Of a stretch of 64,000 bases of DNA, positions 1 through 12,995 are shown one piece after another. Origin of the DNA: Psettodes erumei (lineage: Eukaryota; Chordata; Actinopteri; Pleuronectiformes; Psettodidae); assembly GCA_016785225.1 (NCBI GenBank), contig JAFBJZ010000854.1, positions 310,001 through 374,000 of the forward strand. The letters are read 5' to 3'. The translations under genes and the position numbers were made by a program. The notes under the pieces were generated by a model that was not told the DNA's origin, searched no databases, and saw nothing but the letters and a program-made list of their open reading frames with translations. The first letter of the stretch is position 1. Every line of letters starts with the position of its first letter.

Positions 1-3000
1 ATAGGACTTGAACTAGACATTCCCACAGCCAAAGAGCTCGCCAGCCGACCGGGCTCCTTCCCTGGATAAAGACACACACACACACACGCATGCATTGTCA
101 GTGATAGATTACGCCGAGGGGGGAATGAATCGGAAGATACAGTGGAGCCGCCTTGCCACCAGAGACTATGGTTGTAGAAATGAATGGGTGTCTTTTTAAA
201 CACACCGTATAGCAAGATGTTCCTTTGTTTTGCTTTTACATCAGCATCGTCCTCAAAGGCATATACTCCATCTGGCTCGCAAAGAAGAAAACAGCACTGA
301 GGTATCTGTCTATCTCCAGCCATTGCATTCTCCCCTCTCCATATCCCTCATTTACTCTCCACATGGGTGTGGAGCTCTCACGCTCACCGTCCAGCAGCTA
401 ATGGTATGTTTCAATCAGACTGCTGATGAAAGGTCACAGCAAAGTCCTTGCAACCTGCACATCAGGCTGGCCGGGGCTCAGGTCAGGTGTCTGTTTTGAC
501 AGTATGAGTCTCGGTCTTACAGACATGGCTGCGGCCCCACTTTTCTCTTCTGTGCCGTTCTCTAGACTCTGCAACAGAGATAAACTGGCGAAGCATGACA
601 TAACTCAAACAGAGCCCCTCACATCAGTGCCCGATGTTGAAAGTGAAGAAAATGAAGGAACGAATGAATCTTTTCCTGTCCGTACTGAGCGCGATGGGTG
701 ATTTTAGATGGAAAACTGACCCGGGGCATTAACCCATACAGGATGTCTTGTTTGTGTCATCACGTGTGGCTGTGTGTATCATCGTTCGTTTGGCTGCCAA
801 GCGGCATCGTTCATTTCCTGCATGTATGGAGCGAGAGAAGCCTGGGGGAGCGGGCCCTCTGGCCTCTTCCCCGGCACACTGCTGCAGCCCCTGTCATGTG
901 GAGAAGTATGAATCACACGTCCACGCCTTGCCTCGTTATCTACACTTGTGTGAACATGCCTGCATGCCCGCGGGCATACAGATGCACACATGCACGCGAC
1001 GCGATGCAGGTACTTTGTGTGCAAAATTGGACAAACAAAAAAAACATATTGTGGGCTTGTAGCTTACACACACACACGCAAGCCTGAAGTTCAGATGCAT
1101 ACGCTGTCAGAGTCAGACTGCCGCCTGGGGGACCGCTCCGGGTCAGGAGTCAGTCCTGCTTTGCTAACGACAACCTTCCCGCCTCTAGACCTCTCAGCTG
1201 GTGTACCCTTGAACTCCGTATACATCCCATCTGCATACCCAGCTCCCCTCAGAGCTCCGCTCTACAGCCCAACCCTCCACTGCTACCAGGGAATTCATTA
1301 ACTGCACGTCTCACGAGTATTTTTAGCAATGCGCGGCAATTCATGCTCACTTACTACTCGTACAGTAACTGAGCATAGACACTGAAATACTCTTGGACTG
1401 TCTTTGAGATACGCTTCGGGACCAACTAATGTAGAGTGGTATAGCAGGGCTTTTCCTCTTGCTTTCCCTGTCGACACTTACAGGAGCGCTTGGAGGAAGA
1501 TGTGCTGTAAATCCATCCACCGCAAAGCACTAAGCAAATTCCATATCGTGGCACCATTTTTCAGTCTGTCTTTTAAGCGTTAAATTGCCACATTTTTCAG
1601 TCCCGCGATCATTATCCTCCACACCGCATCCTTCATTCAGCACATACAAATAACATCAAAGATTCCTATTTCCACTTCAACCCCTACGCAAGAGAGCCTT
1701 ACAGAGACAAATGACTGGTTCATGAAGTGAATTAAAAGCTAATTAGAGCAGCTTTCATTTAAGTTTCATTATTCCGGCTTCTCTACAAACAGCTTCTTTT
1801 GCCCCTGCTGTAAAGTGCCGGGTTGAGGTCGGTTGTAAATACAGGGCTGCGACAGACTGTTGAAATTGTCATTAGTGGTGATCATGAGAGGGACGTAATT
1901 GGCATTTGTGGGTGCAGTAATTGCTATGATAATGTGCAGACCTTGGTTTTTGCGGCGCATTCTCCTGACATTATCTGACAAGATCACCAGCTCGGGGAGG
2001 AAGCGCTTTTGTGCTGGGCGGAGGGGGAAGACGGAGTTACTGCTGTAGGTTCAAATCTAGAGGCAGGATGTCAGGAGTTTGCAAATCAAAAGATGAGTGT
2101 CGTTCGCTCGGGGCGCAAAAACGGACTCTCTCAGCAAAACGGCGCAGAGGATGAGCCTCGACGAAGACGAGGGCAGTGGTTCATGCGTTGTTGCCCATGT
2201 AGCAGTGGCCTTCTCCTCTAATGTGTGAATCTGTCCTCACTATCTGGTCTCATTTCACTGGAACAACTGTATCATGTAAAGAGAGAGAGAGAGTACGCTG
2301 GAGCGATTGTTTTAAGCGTTAGCTGTACGAGCTCTAATAAACTAACTCGCTTGGATTGTGTCATGTCTCAGGCATGTGAGTGATCAGACAGCAGGAAGTG
2401 ACATGAACTGTGAAATGGACAAAACAAGACTCTTAAAGACTTCATCTTGGCTTCTGGAAAAATGCGAAAAATCACTATGCTATGGGCTAAATGATCAGTT
2501 GTTTGATTACAAAAAAGAGCTGCGGTTTTAATCAATAATAATAGGAATACTGAAAGTAGCATTTAATATGTTTCAAGAAGAAACAATCTGCGTGTAACAG
2601 CAGAGCGGCGGCACTAACTCAGCACTGGACAGTGCCTTTTATCTTGGTTCAGATCCAGCTCACATCTGCTACAGTGAAGTGCATATTTGTTTATCAACAG
2701 CTCTCATCCATGATAGCTCATATCTCCCTGGAGGACCGAACACATGCTCTCTCCACTCCGCCGCTGAGACGCCTGGTTTTCTGGAGCAAATTAATTCCCA
2801 GTTGGAGAATGACTGTTATGAATGGGTTGGGGCGAGAGAGATGGATGGGCTACCCGTTCTCCTGCAAAGCCCTCTGCTCCCGCTAACAAAGATGCTGGGG
2901 CTTGTCCTACTTTTGTGAGGGGGGTGGGGGGTGGCTTTGTACAGTAGCTCAGGGGACTCTGTGTGGGGCTGGGAGGGCTGCCGTGTTAACAGACTTGGAG

Positions 3001-6000
3001 CAGAAAGACCTCCGGAGGAAATCTCCCATCAGAGAAAAGGATGTGGAGCTGTGAGGCTGGGTATTTGGGTGCTTCACATTGACTCTGTCCCTTCCTGTTT
3101 GAAAAAGCCTGTTCCTCTTTGTTGACATTTGTTGTTAGCATGTGACTGGGGATTGGTCATCCAGGTCAAGATGGGTCCGATGGCTTGCTGTCTGAGAAGC
3201 ATGATGTGTGCGTAAAGCTCATGAGTCTAATGTGCAGTATGAAGCCAGCCCACGTGCTACAGTTACCAAGAGAAACTTCAAAGAAAAACTATATGAAATG
3301 TGATGAGTATTATTTTTGACGAAACTCATATGCCAACTGAACAGAATGTGAATTACAGTTGCAGTTACAATTACAATTGGCATTTGATTTTATGGAGAAT
3401 CGTTTAGTGGGTTTCTAATTTTATGCAATAACAAACATTGGGGTGAGGATATGCGCTGTATATACTTTTTCATTCCTGAAAACTTCTGTCAAAATGATGA
3501 ACAGCAGCCAGAGAAAATCTATAATCTGACTTAAACCATAATAATCAATAATGAGTCTGTAAAATGATCTCTGTTCTCCGAAAAAATGGAGGCAACCTTT
3601 AGAGGGACTTGGCAATCAGACGATAACCAATGTGAGGGTATGAACAGGCGATTACTCTTATTTGTATTTGCCATTTGTCTTGAATTATAAATTGATGAAC
3701 TGCACTGGATGATGAGGACGGTGGCGGAGCACATGATAATTAATTAACAGTGAAGACATCAGAACTTGGAAACTTTGGTGACAGAAACAAAAACATGACC
3801 TCCTTGGAGGTAAGCATGTGGTGTGTAAAAAAACAAATGGCTTAGTGTGATGAAGGTCCATGACAGCATGGCCTGCCTTTCTCTCCTCCCACCCCCGTCA
3901 TCCTGATCTCTCGTATCTCCTCACATCATTCACACCCACATCTGTCCCTCATGGTCACAGTTGATCATTTTTAATTATTTCGTCGGCCGGGTGGGTGGGT
4001 GGGTGTGCGCGCCGAGGGAGCACAGATGACAGCGAGTGGTAAAATGACCACGTTCCCATGCTACGTGGGCTGGGACAACAACCCCTGTCTCCTTGAATCC
4101 CCTCTTAGTCTCCCTCTGGCCCTCTTTAAGAGCCCTGCAAGCTGCTCAGGGCCGCTATACAGCCTTAACGATCCAACCAGGGAGAAGCAGACATTCCCAT
4201 TATGCCAGCCTGGTGAGCACATAGTGCAAATCCTTCAGCTTGGTCTCTCCAGAAAACTTCACCGAAGACAGAAAAGCCACTTGTGTGTCCCCATGCGTAC
4301 ATGCAGCATGAGAGAGTATGCCATTCCCGTGATTTGGCACCAGCTCTTGTTGGTCACTGACAAGTCCACTGTTTTGTGAGGAACACTTTGACGGGACATG
4401 AGTACTCATGAAGAGCAAATCTCGTCATTTCAATCCCATCACAGCTCCGGATTTTGTCAGTGTTAAATTGCGGTATTAACCATGGATTAGATTCTCAGAG
4501 TTAATGACACGCCTGCAAAATGTTTTCCACTTGAAGTGTTCCAGTTTGACTGAAAATAGGTTCAACACAGTTTTTTTAGGAACACTTTGTGACCTCAGTA
4601 GTTAGGAGAGTTTAGAATAAAATGCCGTCACAGTTGAAGACAAAAATGTTTCCCTCCACTACACTCAACTCCACAGTGAAGCTCGTCCAACTTTACTCTC
4701 AAACAGTGCTCTGTTATCATTTGCTGGGGAAGTGTATTGCTGTCATTTGTTTGCACTTAACAATATGCTCGTTTGTCCTAATTTCCTGAAGTCAGGTGCC
4801 AAAATAGAGCGACTGATCAGGTTTAGACCCAGCTATGCGTCTCTCTAGATGTTTAGTTCGTCTGCCCTGCCACACATCTTGCACAAGGAGAGAGCAAAGC
4901 TGTCTGCGGAGCCTTCGTTCCAGCCGGATACCACCTGATTTCACTCATTATCCCGGCTCCTGAAATAGTCGGGCCTATTAAAACGCTCTTAATCAAGACC
5001 ATGGTTCATTGAATCAAGGAGAGTTTAAAAACACCCTCTGTGTTTGAACAAACCAGGATCCCTTTGTCATGCCTGAAAGCTGACCACCACCACCACGGCC
5101 GTGGGAAAAGTTACAATGAAATCCTCATGGCGTGGAAAGCGAATAAAGGAGGAGCTTTAGTGGATTTAAACCTGGATCGCTCCGCTCTGTTTTCGCTGTG
5201 TCCGTCGGTTGATTATCCTGTGACATCGCTTCAAAAGCTTTACCTTCATTAAACCTGACTCAGTTTTGCTTTTAGCATTGAATGGTGTATTTTTAAAGCA
5301 CGAGGAATTCTCCTCTGCATCTTGTCTGATTATGCCAACTGGCTGCATTTTAATGTGTCGGTACCTAACCTCTCTGTGAAGTTGGGCTGGTCTCTGGTGC
5401 CACCAGAGAGAAAGTGTTTTTCAGCTGGAGGGATGCTCCTGGTTGCGCCCACATATCCATACAAACTAAAAGAGAAATTTTAACAGGGAAAGTCGATTCT
5501 CAGCAGCTAAGCATATTGTCGACTGATTCATTTGTTTGGCCGATAAAATCAGCGCCGGCTGGATGTCTTTATAACCTACTGGAATCGGCAGCACTTTGGC
5601 CAGTGGCTATGCCGCCTCCACCAGTCATGCGTCACCAGCCAATAAAATGTTGTGTGCCTGAGATGACTTAAACTTAAATGAAATTAATTTTGCATGAGAC
5701 AGCTCTGTTTCGTAAGTTATGAGCGTAATGAGTTGATTATCAGTGTGTTGGACGGAGGATAACTGCTGCTCTGCCATGCATGTAGCGGGGATGCGATTGA
5801 CGTAGCTAATCCTGGCCAGCGGAGATCAGCACACAGAACATATTCCCTCGATGTAATCCATGAAATCAAACTTCAGTGGGCTCTGATACTAACGGTCTAC
5901 CAGGTGAATGATCCCTTATCTACTTTTCTTGCTCCAAATTTAAACAATCCACTCGGGCAACCCGTTTACTGTTGCTGAGCGCTGATGACAACCTCCAGAC

Positions 6001-7653
6001 AAATAATCTTTCACCCAGTGAGCCAAATGATATGAACAAATCCGCCGCTTAATGAAGAAAAGGTGCGAATGACTGAGAGTCTAAGAAACTTGATCTACTT
6101 ATCCTGATCAACGATATGCATCCATCCCAGATCTCTCCCTTGGGGGTGGGGTGCTTGGAGTATGGTAATCAAATTATGTAATCATGTTGTGCTTAACAGA
6201 GCAAATATCCCAAGGCCTTGGAGCATCGCTTCCATTAAGCCAGTATGTCTTTTATACTCATGGTACAAGCGCTCCCGTAATTAGGTTCACTGTAAACATG
6301 AATACCAAAGAAGGGAAATCACTTCAGCGGTTACACTGTAATCTATAATGTCAAACATTTACAGGAAGGTGTCATCTGAAGGAGTATGGACGGCGGCAAT
6401 TTCAATGTCTTTCTTATATGTTGTCCATTAAAGCATAGATAGAGTACACTGAGTGAAATGGTATCTCTTGTCGCTTTTTGTTTAATAAAGATGAGCAGCC
6501 ATGCTGAATCAGCTCACCTCACAGCATCTCCAGTGGCACCTTCACAGAAAGAGCAACCAGGCCGACATCCACACCTCTGCATTGCTTTCTCTAACTGCAT
6601 CAATCATCCCCAACACTTGATACAGTAAAGCGATCCCCTGCTTGCAAAAATGGAACAACGTGTTTAATGCACAACTGATGTAGGATGCTGCCATCCCCTG
6701 AATTTAAATGTGTTCACAATACGTTAAAGACAAAAAAAAAGTCCCGGAGAAACTGATGATGCGAGTCCAGCATTGTATTTCCTGCCAAGGAAACGGCACC
6801 TCTAATGAAACCGAGCTCGTGCCGAGATATTTGATTCACCCAATAATGTTTCATTGTGTGTCCACAGCACACTTACGCAAGACGCGTCGATGTTTATACC
6901 TTACGCTTCCGTGTGCACAGATGAGCCAGGTCACGGATAAAGGAGAAAGTCCACAAATACTATAGAATACTATGAAAAGAAGGGGGCGGATAGGAAAACC
7001 CTTATCTGGTTCCCACAGCCAACTGCTTCCTGAGCTGCATCACCCATAAGCTGACAGATCTTGCTGACTGACAATCGTGTAATAAAGAAAGACTTACAAG
7101 TGTTATCTACCTTGGGGAAGGAAATGCGATCGCTGTAATTATGAACGATTGACTAATGCTGAACTGATGTCACATCAAGAAGTGTGTACAGTATCAGCTT
7201 TATTTAAAATTCCAAGCTGCAGAGGCTCAAAACGCTGAATGATTTATGCCCCAAGCCTCCATTTAAAAGTTACAATGACACTGTGAAATATGTAGAAATG
7301 AAGACTTTAGGGCATAATCCACATTCATGCCATGTTTTACAGTAATTTAAAGTAACATGTTCTATATCTTGAATAAAATGTTTACAGGATATGAAAAATG
7401 GAAATTCTTCTTTTTAAACTCTCCCGATTATGAAATCTAGTATGGACTATTTCTGGGTATTTACCCTTCAGGTTTCATGACAATCAGTCTGTGCCTGGAA
7501 GTTATACTAGCACTGTATATTTGTCTGTAGTCATGATGCATCAAAGCCTACCCGTTCCCCACACAAGCAATGCTTAATATTTCCCATCTTTGTCTGACAA
7601 AGGTCTGGCTGCATTACCCCCAAATTCACATAGCTCTGATTTCATACAGTATG

Positions 7654-7733
<80 letters not shown>

Positions 7734-8600
7734 CACATGCTTGACTTTAAGGAGAAACTGTTATCAAAGTTGAGATAAATGCATCAGTTACGCGAGCGAG
7801 CGTCACAGCATAAGATTCATTACCGACAGAGAGATCCTCTGCTCTGCATTCACTGGACATTAGCTGCTAAATTAGCCTCACATAATGGCTGACAAAGAGC
7901 ACTATCTTGTTTCATTTGTGATCCCAACAAGGCGCAGTGTCACGACTCGCATGCATGTGATGAGACACATATACAGTGTCAGATCATTGAAACATCATGG
8001 GATGAAACATGGAAGAAAGTGTGATTGAAGAATAATAAACATATTTTTCATCTTTGATTATAAAAGTTGTTTAAATACCACAACAAAACATCGCAGGCTT
8101 TCCAGTGACCCTTAACAAACACAACTGAAGTAATCCAGACAAGAGCTACCGACCGCCTTTTCATGCATTTTCAATGAGTACCGCTGCTTGAGTAATATAT
8201 CATGAAATATTAAATTTTGGTCTTTTTAATGCTCCCGAGTATTGCCCCAGGAGCAGTCTTTTATTACATAATCAGCTGCCTTGGAGCTGAAGTATCTTTG
8301 TCATCCAACAGATGTATTAATGCCAATCCTTGCATGTGAAATAGAGAGGTTTATCATTAACAGCTGTGAGATCACTGCTTTGCACTATGATCTTGCTGTG
8401 TTCAAAGGCCAGCATGTGAGTATATTGTACACCAGACCTACTGAGGTGCAGTTAAATACAGCAGTCCCTTGAGTTGTGCAGGAGGAGGCGTGATCAAGCT
8501 CTTCACTATCCAGCTGTCTAGTCATGTTCTGGAAATTGTGTGCCACTTCTTACCTCAGATGGTCTGAGTTGAGTTTCGCCGTGTGTCGTCGGTGCTATAG
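1..8600. other. Non-coding region, no gene recognised
   Basis: I see no coding exon here on either strand. The open frames are short, lack recognisable domains and are not bounded by convincing splice pairs. Apart from one long CA microsatellite near 7.66 kb, the sequence is mostly unique, without obvious transposon relics. If the synteny with human 3q29 holds, this is part of the intergenic region on the HES1 side of CPN2, a place where regulatory elements would be expected. That reading is inference, because the flanking gene lies outside the window. Confidence 0.5.
7657..7729. repeat. (AC)n microsatellite, about 73 bp
   Basis: An uninterrupted AC dinucleotide run. It explains the long Thr-His open frames seen across it, which are not genes. 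Confidence 0.97.
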
Positions 8601-8617
8601 TTCGATGTATGGGAACT

Positions 8618-8639
8618 TACGTCAGACTGCATGACGTCA
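8618..8639. promoter_or_regulatory. Two CRE-like elements
   Basis: A perfect palindromic cAMP-response element, TGACGTCA, lies at 8632-8639, with a half-site-like TTACGTCA about 15 bases upstream. They sit roughly 550 bases to the left of a CpG-rich patch, which suggests a promoter neighbourhood. TGACGTCA also occurs alone at 13342-13349 and 21680-21687. Binding is untested; this is motif evidence only. Confidence 0.4.
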
Positions 8640-8763
8640 CAAGAGCATGAGCATGCATGTTGCGAAACTGAGGATTTCTGGCAGTGTCCATGGCTGCGCT
8701 TGCCTCCTGTTTACATCTGACATGCGCCCGCACGTGCGGAGTGGCGCGCTACAGTGTCTCTTA

Positions 8764-8792
<29 letters not shown>
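8764..8792. repeat. (CT)n microsatellite
   Basis: A run of CT dinucleotides followed by a looser pyrimidine-rich stretch. It lies between the CRE-like pair and a candidate plus-strand splice donor at 8928. Confidence 0.95.
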
Positions 8793-8795
<3 letters not shown>

Positions 8796-9191
8796 CCCTC
8801 TCTGTTTTCTCAATGAACACGGGGAATAATTGAGGGTATAGCTGACTAAGTATTTATAGTTGTTGTTCATCGGTTCCCGTCATTCTAAGCATTTGAAGCT
8901 GTGGTTCAGCAGGCGTCCCTCAGTAAGGTAAGAGGTCAAAATGAAGACGTTAAACTGCCCTGCGTCCTCCGTTGTCAGCTGACAGGTAGTTTGATCGCAG
9001 CGGTCTACAACCTCTACTTGCCTGGCACTAACCGTGATTACCTCAAATCCCTCGTGTAAAAAAATGCCCTTGACGTGAACTAGGCTGCATGTAGAAGTGC
9101 GCCTTGTTCACGTCGGTGCATTTGCTCCATCACAACCGACACAGTTCGTTTTCATGGTACACGAGCGACAAAAAGAGGCTGGTTTCTTACC

Positions 9192-9560
9192 TGTAAATGC
9201 CCCTGGTACATATTGAGCGCACAATGAGTCGCGGATCTCTCCGTCAGTGGCTCTTCAGACTTGTTCCGGACTCGCAGGGGCAGGAGTGTCGGACTGGAAG
9301 CGTTGGCCTCGGAGGCTGCAGCGGAGTTTCGTGTTTTGGTCAGGAGGTCCGGAGGAGCAGACAGAGCGGAGCTGTCCTCTCCTCGGGTGCTGAAGCTGAC
9401 ACTTCGCCCTCATCCAGGATTTCTCCGCGCGGTGACACCGAGGCGCGCCGGGCGCAGGAAGAGTGCGACGTAGGACCGCGCTCTGAGCAGCTTGGTTTTA
9501 ACAAGTACCGTTTTGACAACCTTGCCCTTGTCCTTGTAGAGACGGACAAAAAAAATCTCC
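9192..9560 (-). promoter_or_regulatory. CpG-rich island with candidate first exon
   Basis: This patch has many CpG dinucleotides in an otherwise CpG-poor region. At its left edge the minus strand reads CAG|GTAAGA, a near-perfect splice donor, with the exon ending at 9192. Immediately before it is an ATG that would open a seven-codon coding stub, MYQGHLQ. On the plus strand another strong donor, AAG|GTAAGA, follows position 8927. The pattern fits a promoter with a short or non-coding first exon, but I could not identify a partner exon or a known gene. The long frames inside the patch on both strands match no family I recognise. Confidence 0.4.
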
Positions 9561-9892
9561 GCGTTTTAAGTGTTCATCCTGAATGCACCGCCGTGCTCCA
9601 CGTATTTCTCCGTCTCTGTGTCTTTCGCCGAGCCCCTGTCTCCCTCTCTCGCTCTCCTTCCCTCTCCTCCTCCTGCTCTCTCGGTTCTCGGTGGTTTTAA
9701 ATGTTTTGACGCTCCTCCGGCTTCATTCCCTTCTTATAGTGCGCTCCTCTTCCCTGTTTGCCAACTACTCCCTCTAACCCAGCCCTCTGGTGCCTCCTCC
9801 AGTGCTGACGTGCTCCACAAGGAGGCATACGAGAACGTTTCCTTAATATGCATTATTCCAAATTTATTTGGGAGTTTTTCAAGACCCCCCCC

Positions 9893-9920
9893 CACACACA
9901 CACACACACACACACACACA
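9893..9920. repeat. (CA)n microsatellite
   Basis: A short CA run preceded by a C homopolymer. Confidence 0.95.
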
Positions 9921-11849
9921 GCTCCCCAATTCCCTGTTAGCAAAATGTCCACGTCACATTTTTTTAGCTGAAAGAGCACGGTGTCTACATGTAATGAACA
10001 CGAACAAATGAGCGCTCCTTCCCAGTTGTCCAATTAGTGAAAGAAAAAGTTATATAAGCAAAACTATGTTATGTAGCTTCCAGGTAATTACGTAGGAGAA
10101 CAACAACACCAGCTTGGCCTGGAAAAACAAGGCCAGTTTTATTGTATTGAAATCTATGCGATCATAATGTCCTATTGCTTGTTTTAAGTGACAGGAACAG
10201 TTTCTTCTCCTCCCTGAATCATTGTGTGACCCATTCACAGCTCTTTTTCATTGCCTCTTCTAAATAAAGACAATGCATGAGTTCACAAATTCACCATATG
10301 TCTCGCATGCCAACTCTTTTCTCGTCCCGCAGCTGCTCATTATATGTAGGTAAGAAATAGATCACAATATATCAGGAGTTAACACTGTACTCGGGTCAGA
10401 TGTTACGCCACTAAACAAAGTGGATGAGTGAAAGCTGCACTATGGAGGCAATGGCTCACACTGGTAGCTTTGGATTCTCCAGGGGCTAAATGTCTGTTGC
10501 CTGTCAAGTGGCAAAGGATCTAATATCAGCGAGTCCAGGTTTCTCTTTATAGAGCGCTCAATCACTCCTGTTCAGTGGACAAGTCCTATTTCACTCTTTA
10601 TTTTTTTAGCTGGCACCAATTTGAGGCAGATAAGTGTCAACGTGTTTTTGCACAAGGCCTGCACCTATATTGAAAAAAAAAAATCCCTTAGTGCTGCTTT
10701 AACTTTTCATGTTCCCAACATTTATTGGAAATTATGAGAAAAATACAATGCAGCCACTGTTAATGATTTAAATATACTGTATTTCTAAGCAGCAGCAACC
10801 CAACACGTTATGAGTGATACAACAGCAGGGATGCAGTAGTCTTTCCCACTGGCATTATTTTTATATTCTCCACGCCTCACCAGATGAAAACAAATCCAGC
10901 CTCCGGGCATGAAAACCAACGTGATTATTAGGCCCTGTGTTTCTGCGCTGTTATTGTTAACCAGGAGTACAAAGACATAAAATTACCAGGCTGTGTATCA
11001 ATAGATTCAAATTCTTTCATGTTTTCTCCCATGTGTTCTGTCAATGAAAAATGACTACACATTCATGCTCTTGTGATGTGAAATGACAGATGTGGGCTTG
11101 ACTCTATTTTTAGATTTCATCGGACTGGTTCTGGTATGTTGGGGGTTTTTTTGTTGTTTTATTTTAACTTCCTCAGCCATCAGTCCCCTTGTTATGACAG
11201 ACAAGGAGAACATAATTAATGTTTAGATGAGAGGAATTACTTCACTTCCTGGTACAAGGGACCAGATTGTCTGAGCTGTTTTACAGACATATTATTTCAG
11301 TTCAAGTGAAATGTTTTAAACGTCTCCAAAATGTACCAGGGAGCGAATGGAGTGAAAAAAGACAAATTTAACTGGAGTCATAAGTCACATGTTGCATATC
11401 ATGCCACATGTTGCTCAAGAAGATATTCCAAGGTGTGTTTACCCCAGTGATGGAGAAAGTTTGAATTAATGAATTAAAACTCTTTCTGTTCGGTGACAAT
11501 GATTTCAACACTAAAAGTTTAATATGTGAATATAAAGGGAGATAGGGGCCACTCAAGTTTGCTTTTGTCAGAAATACAGAAATTCATCTAAGGCACAGGA
11601 TATGTGCTGAACCATCAAAACAACTTGCAGTTTATTAAAGCGCAACCATCTTGTTTGTTGTTTTCCGGCAAATGATTTGACTCAGATACACCGTGTCTGG
11701 GTTTCCAGCTTTGAAAACCTAAAATTTTCTCCCTCTGAGGTTTGTGAATTTCAGCTGCTATATTTACAAGAAATAGAACTAATCGAAACCATCACAGAGA
11801 CGAGAGTAAATCCTTGTGTCGTACATTTTTACAAGAGAAGTTGAAATAG

Positions 11850-11995
11850 TGCAAAATTTGGTGCAGAAAATCTTGTTCCACAGAGGATGAATCTGAATAA
11901 CCAGCGCTGTCATCAGGTCAAAATCTACATTTGTCCAGTGCTTTGGTTCATGACCAAACACCTACAAAACCTTACAGAGCATCAAGACTCCTAAT
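11850..11995 (+). repeat. Teleost interspersed repeat, partial copy A
   Basis: The stretch carries phrases I recognise from a repeat common in percomorph fish, in order: a 'ttggtgcagaaaatcttgtt' segment, 'cagaggatgaat', 'atcaggtcaaaat', 'tttgtccagtgctttggtt' and 'catgaccaaacacctacaaaa'. It shares the 'tgaccaaa' region with the copy near 19.4 kb. The family name is not known to me. A RepeatMasker run against a fish library would name it. Confidence 0.6.
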
Positions 11996-12965
11996 CTTGT
12001 TTAAGACCCGATGACAAGTTATGTAAAGGATTTGGAGTGTGTTTCATACAAACTGTGGGTTAAAGAACTGAAATCATACAGCCTTGATATAAAGAGTGTA
12101 GAATGCGTTGACTGTGGACAGGGTTATCCTGCTCATCCTGCTCATTCTTCAGCTTTTTCACAGCTCGTCATAGAGGTGCATGCAATCCTCCAACCTGTCT
12201 GAAAACATTAAAATCACCAAACCTGGGGATGTGAGGTTTTTTTCCAACAGCAATGAAAGCAGCAGTGTGAGAACTGTTTTTTTGTGTGTAAAGACACTCA
12301 GGCATTAATTACTTTGATGCAAGAATCTCTCATGAAGAGGCATCTGTAGTGCCACTTTAGATGAGTCTTTATGATAATTATGATAAGTTTATGATAATTA
12401 AGAGACGTGACACACTTGATTTGATCATCATCAGCGGCAGCAGCAGCAGCAATGGTATTACGAGTGCAAAACATGTTGTGAGCAGAACATCAGGCTTCAC
12501 AATGCAGTTTTTAAAAAAATTATTATTATTATTGTTGACACTTGTAGCCACTCCACACCACAATTGAACATTACCTGTCAATGTTCAAAACTAAATCATG
12601 GATGACAATTCCTCTCACATTCCTATAATATATATATAATAAATCTCTGAAATTTATAAGAATTTTTGTCATACGGCTATTTCGAAAGAAGTATTGTAGT
12701 GCCTGAATATTATGAATGATTTCAAAAATGAAAGAGGACAAGAATAGATGCAGCTGCCACATTTACATCATGATTTACTGATTTAGACCAAATATTCACC
12801 TGACAAATGTGTGCGATTAAAAATTCAAGTTCACACTTTATCCTACGTGTCACCTATTGGCTGATAAGGATATCGTGTGTCGTTACGTGTGGTTTAGTTC
12901 AAACTGAGGTGAGGCCCATGCATGAAACTGAACCTGTGGCAAAGCACACAAGTAATTAGGTTTTG

Positions 12966-12995
12966 TTTAATTCATTCATTCGCTCATTCATTGCA
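12966..12995. repeat. Short (ATTC)n-like tetranucleotide run
   Basis: A few imperfect ATTC/GTTC units in tandem ('attcattcattcgctcattcattg'). Confidence 0.6.

Noticed and set aside
7570..7778. Thr-His repeat open frames
   Set aside because: They are produced by the (AC)n microsatellite. The same applies to frames at 58.8-59.1 kb over the CA repeat.
9197..9700. 167-codon plus-strand frame in the CpG-rich patch
   Set aside because: High GC reduces stop codons. The product is Ser/Arg-rich without a recognisable domain and runs into a pyrimidine-rich low-complexity tract.
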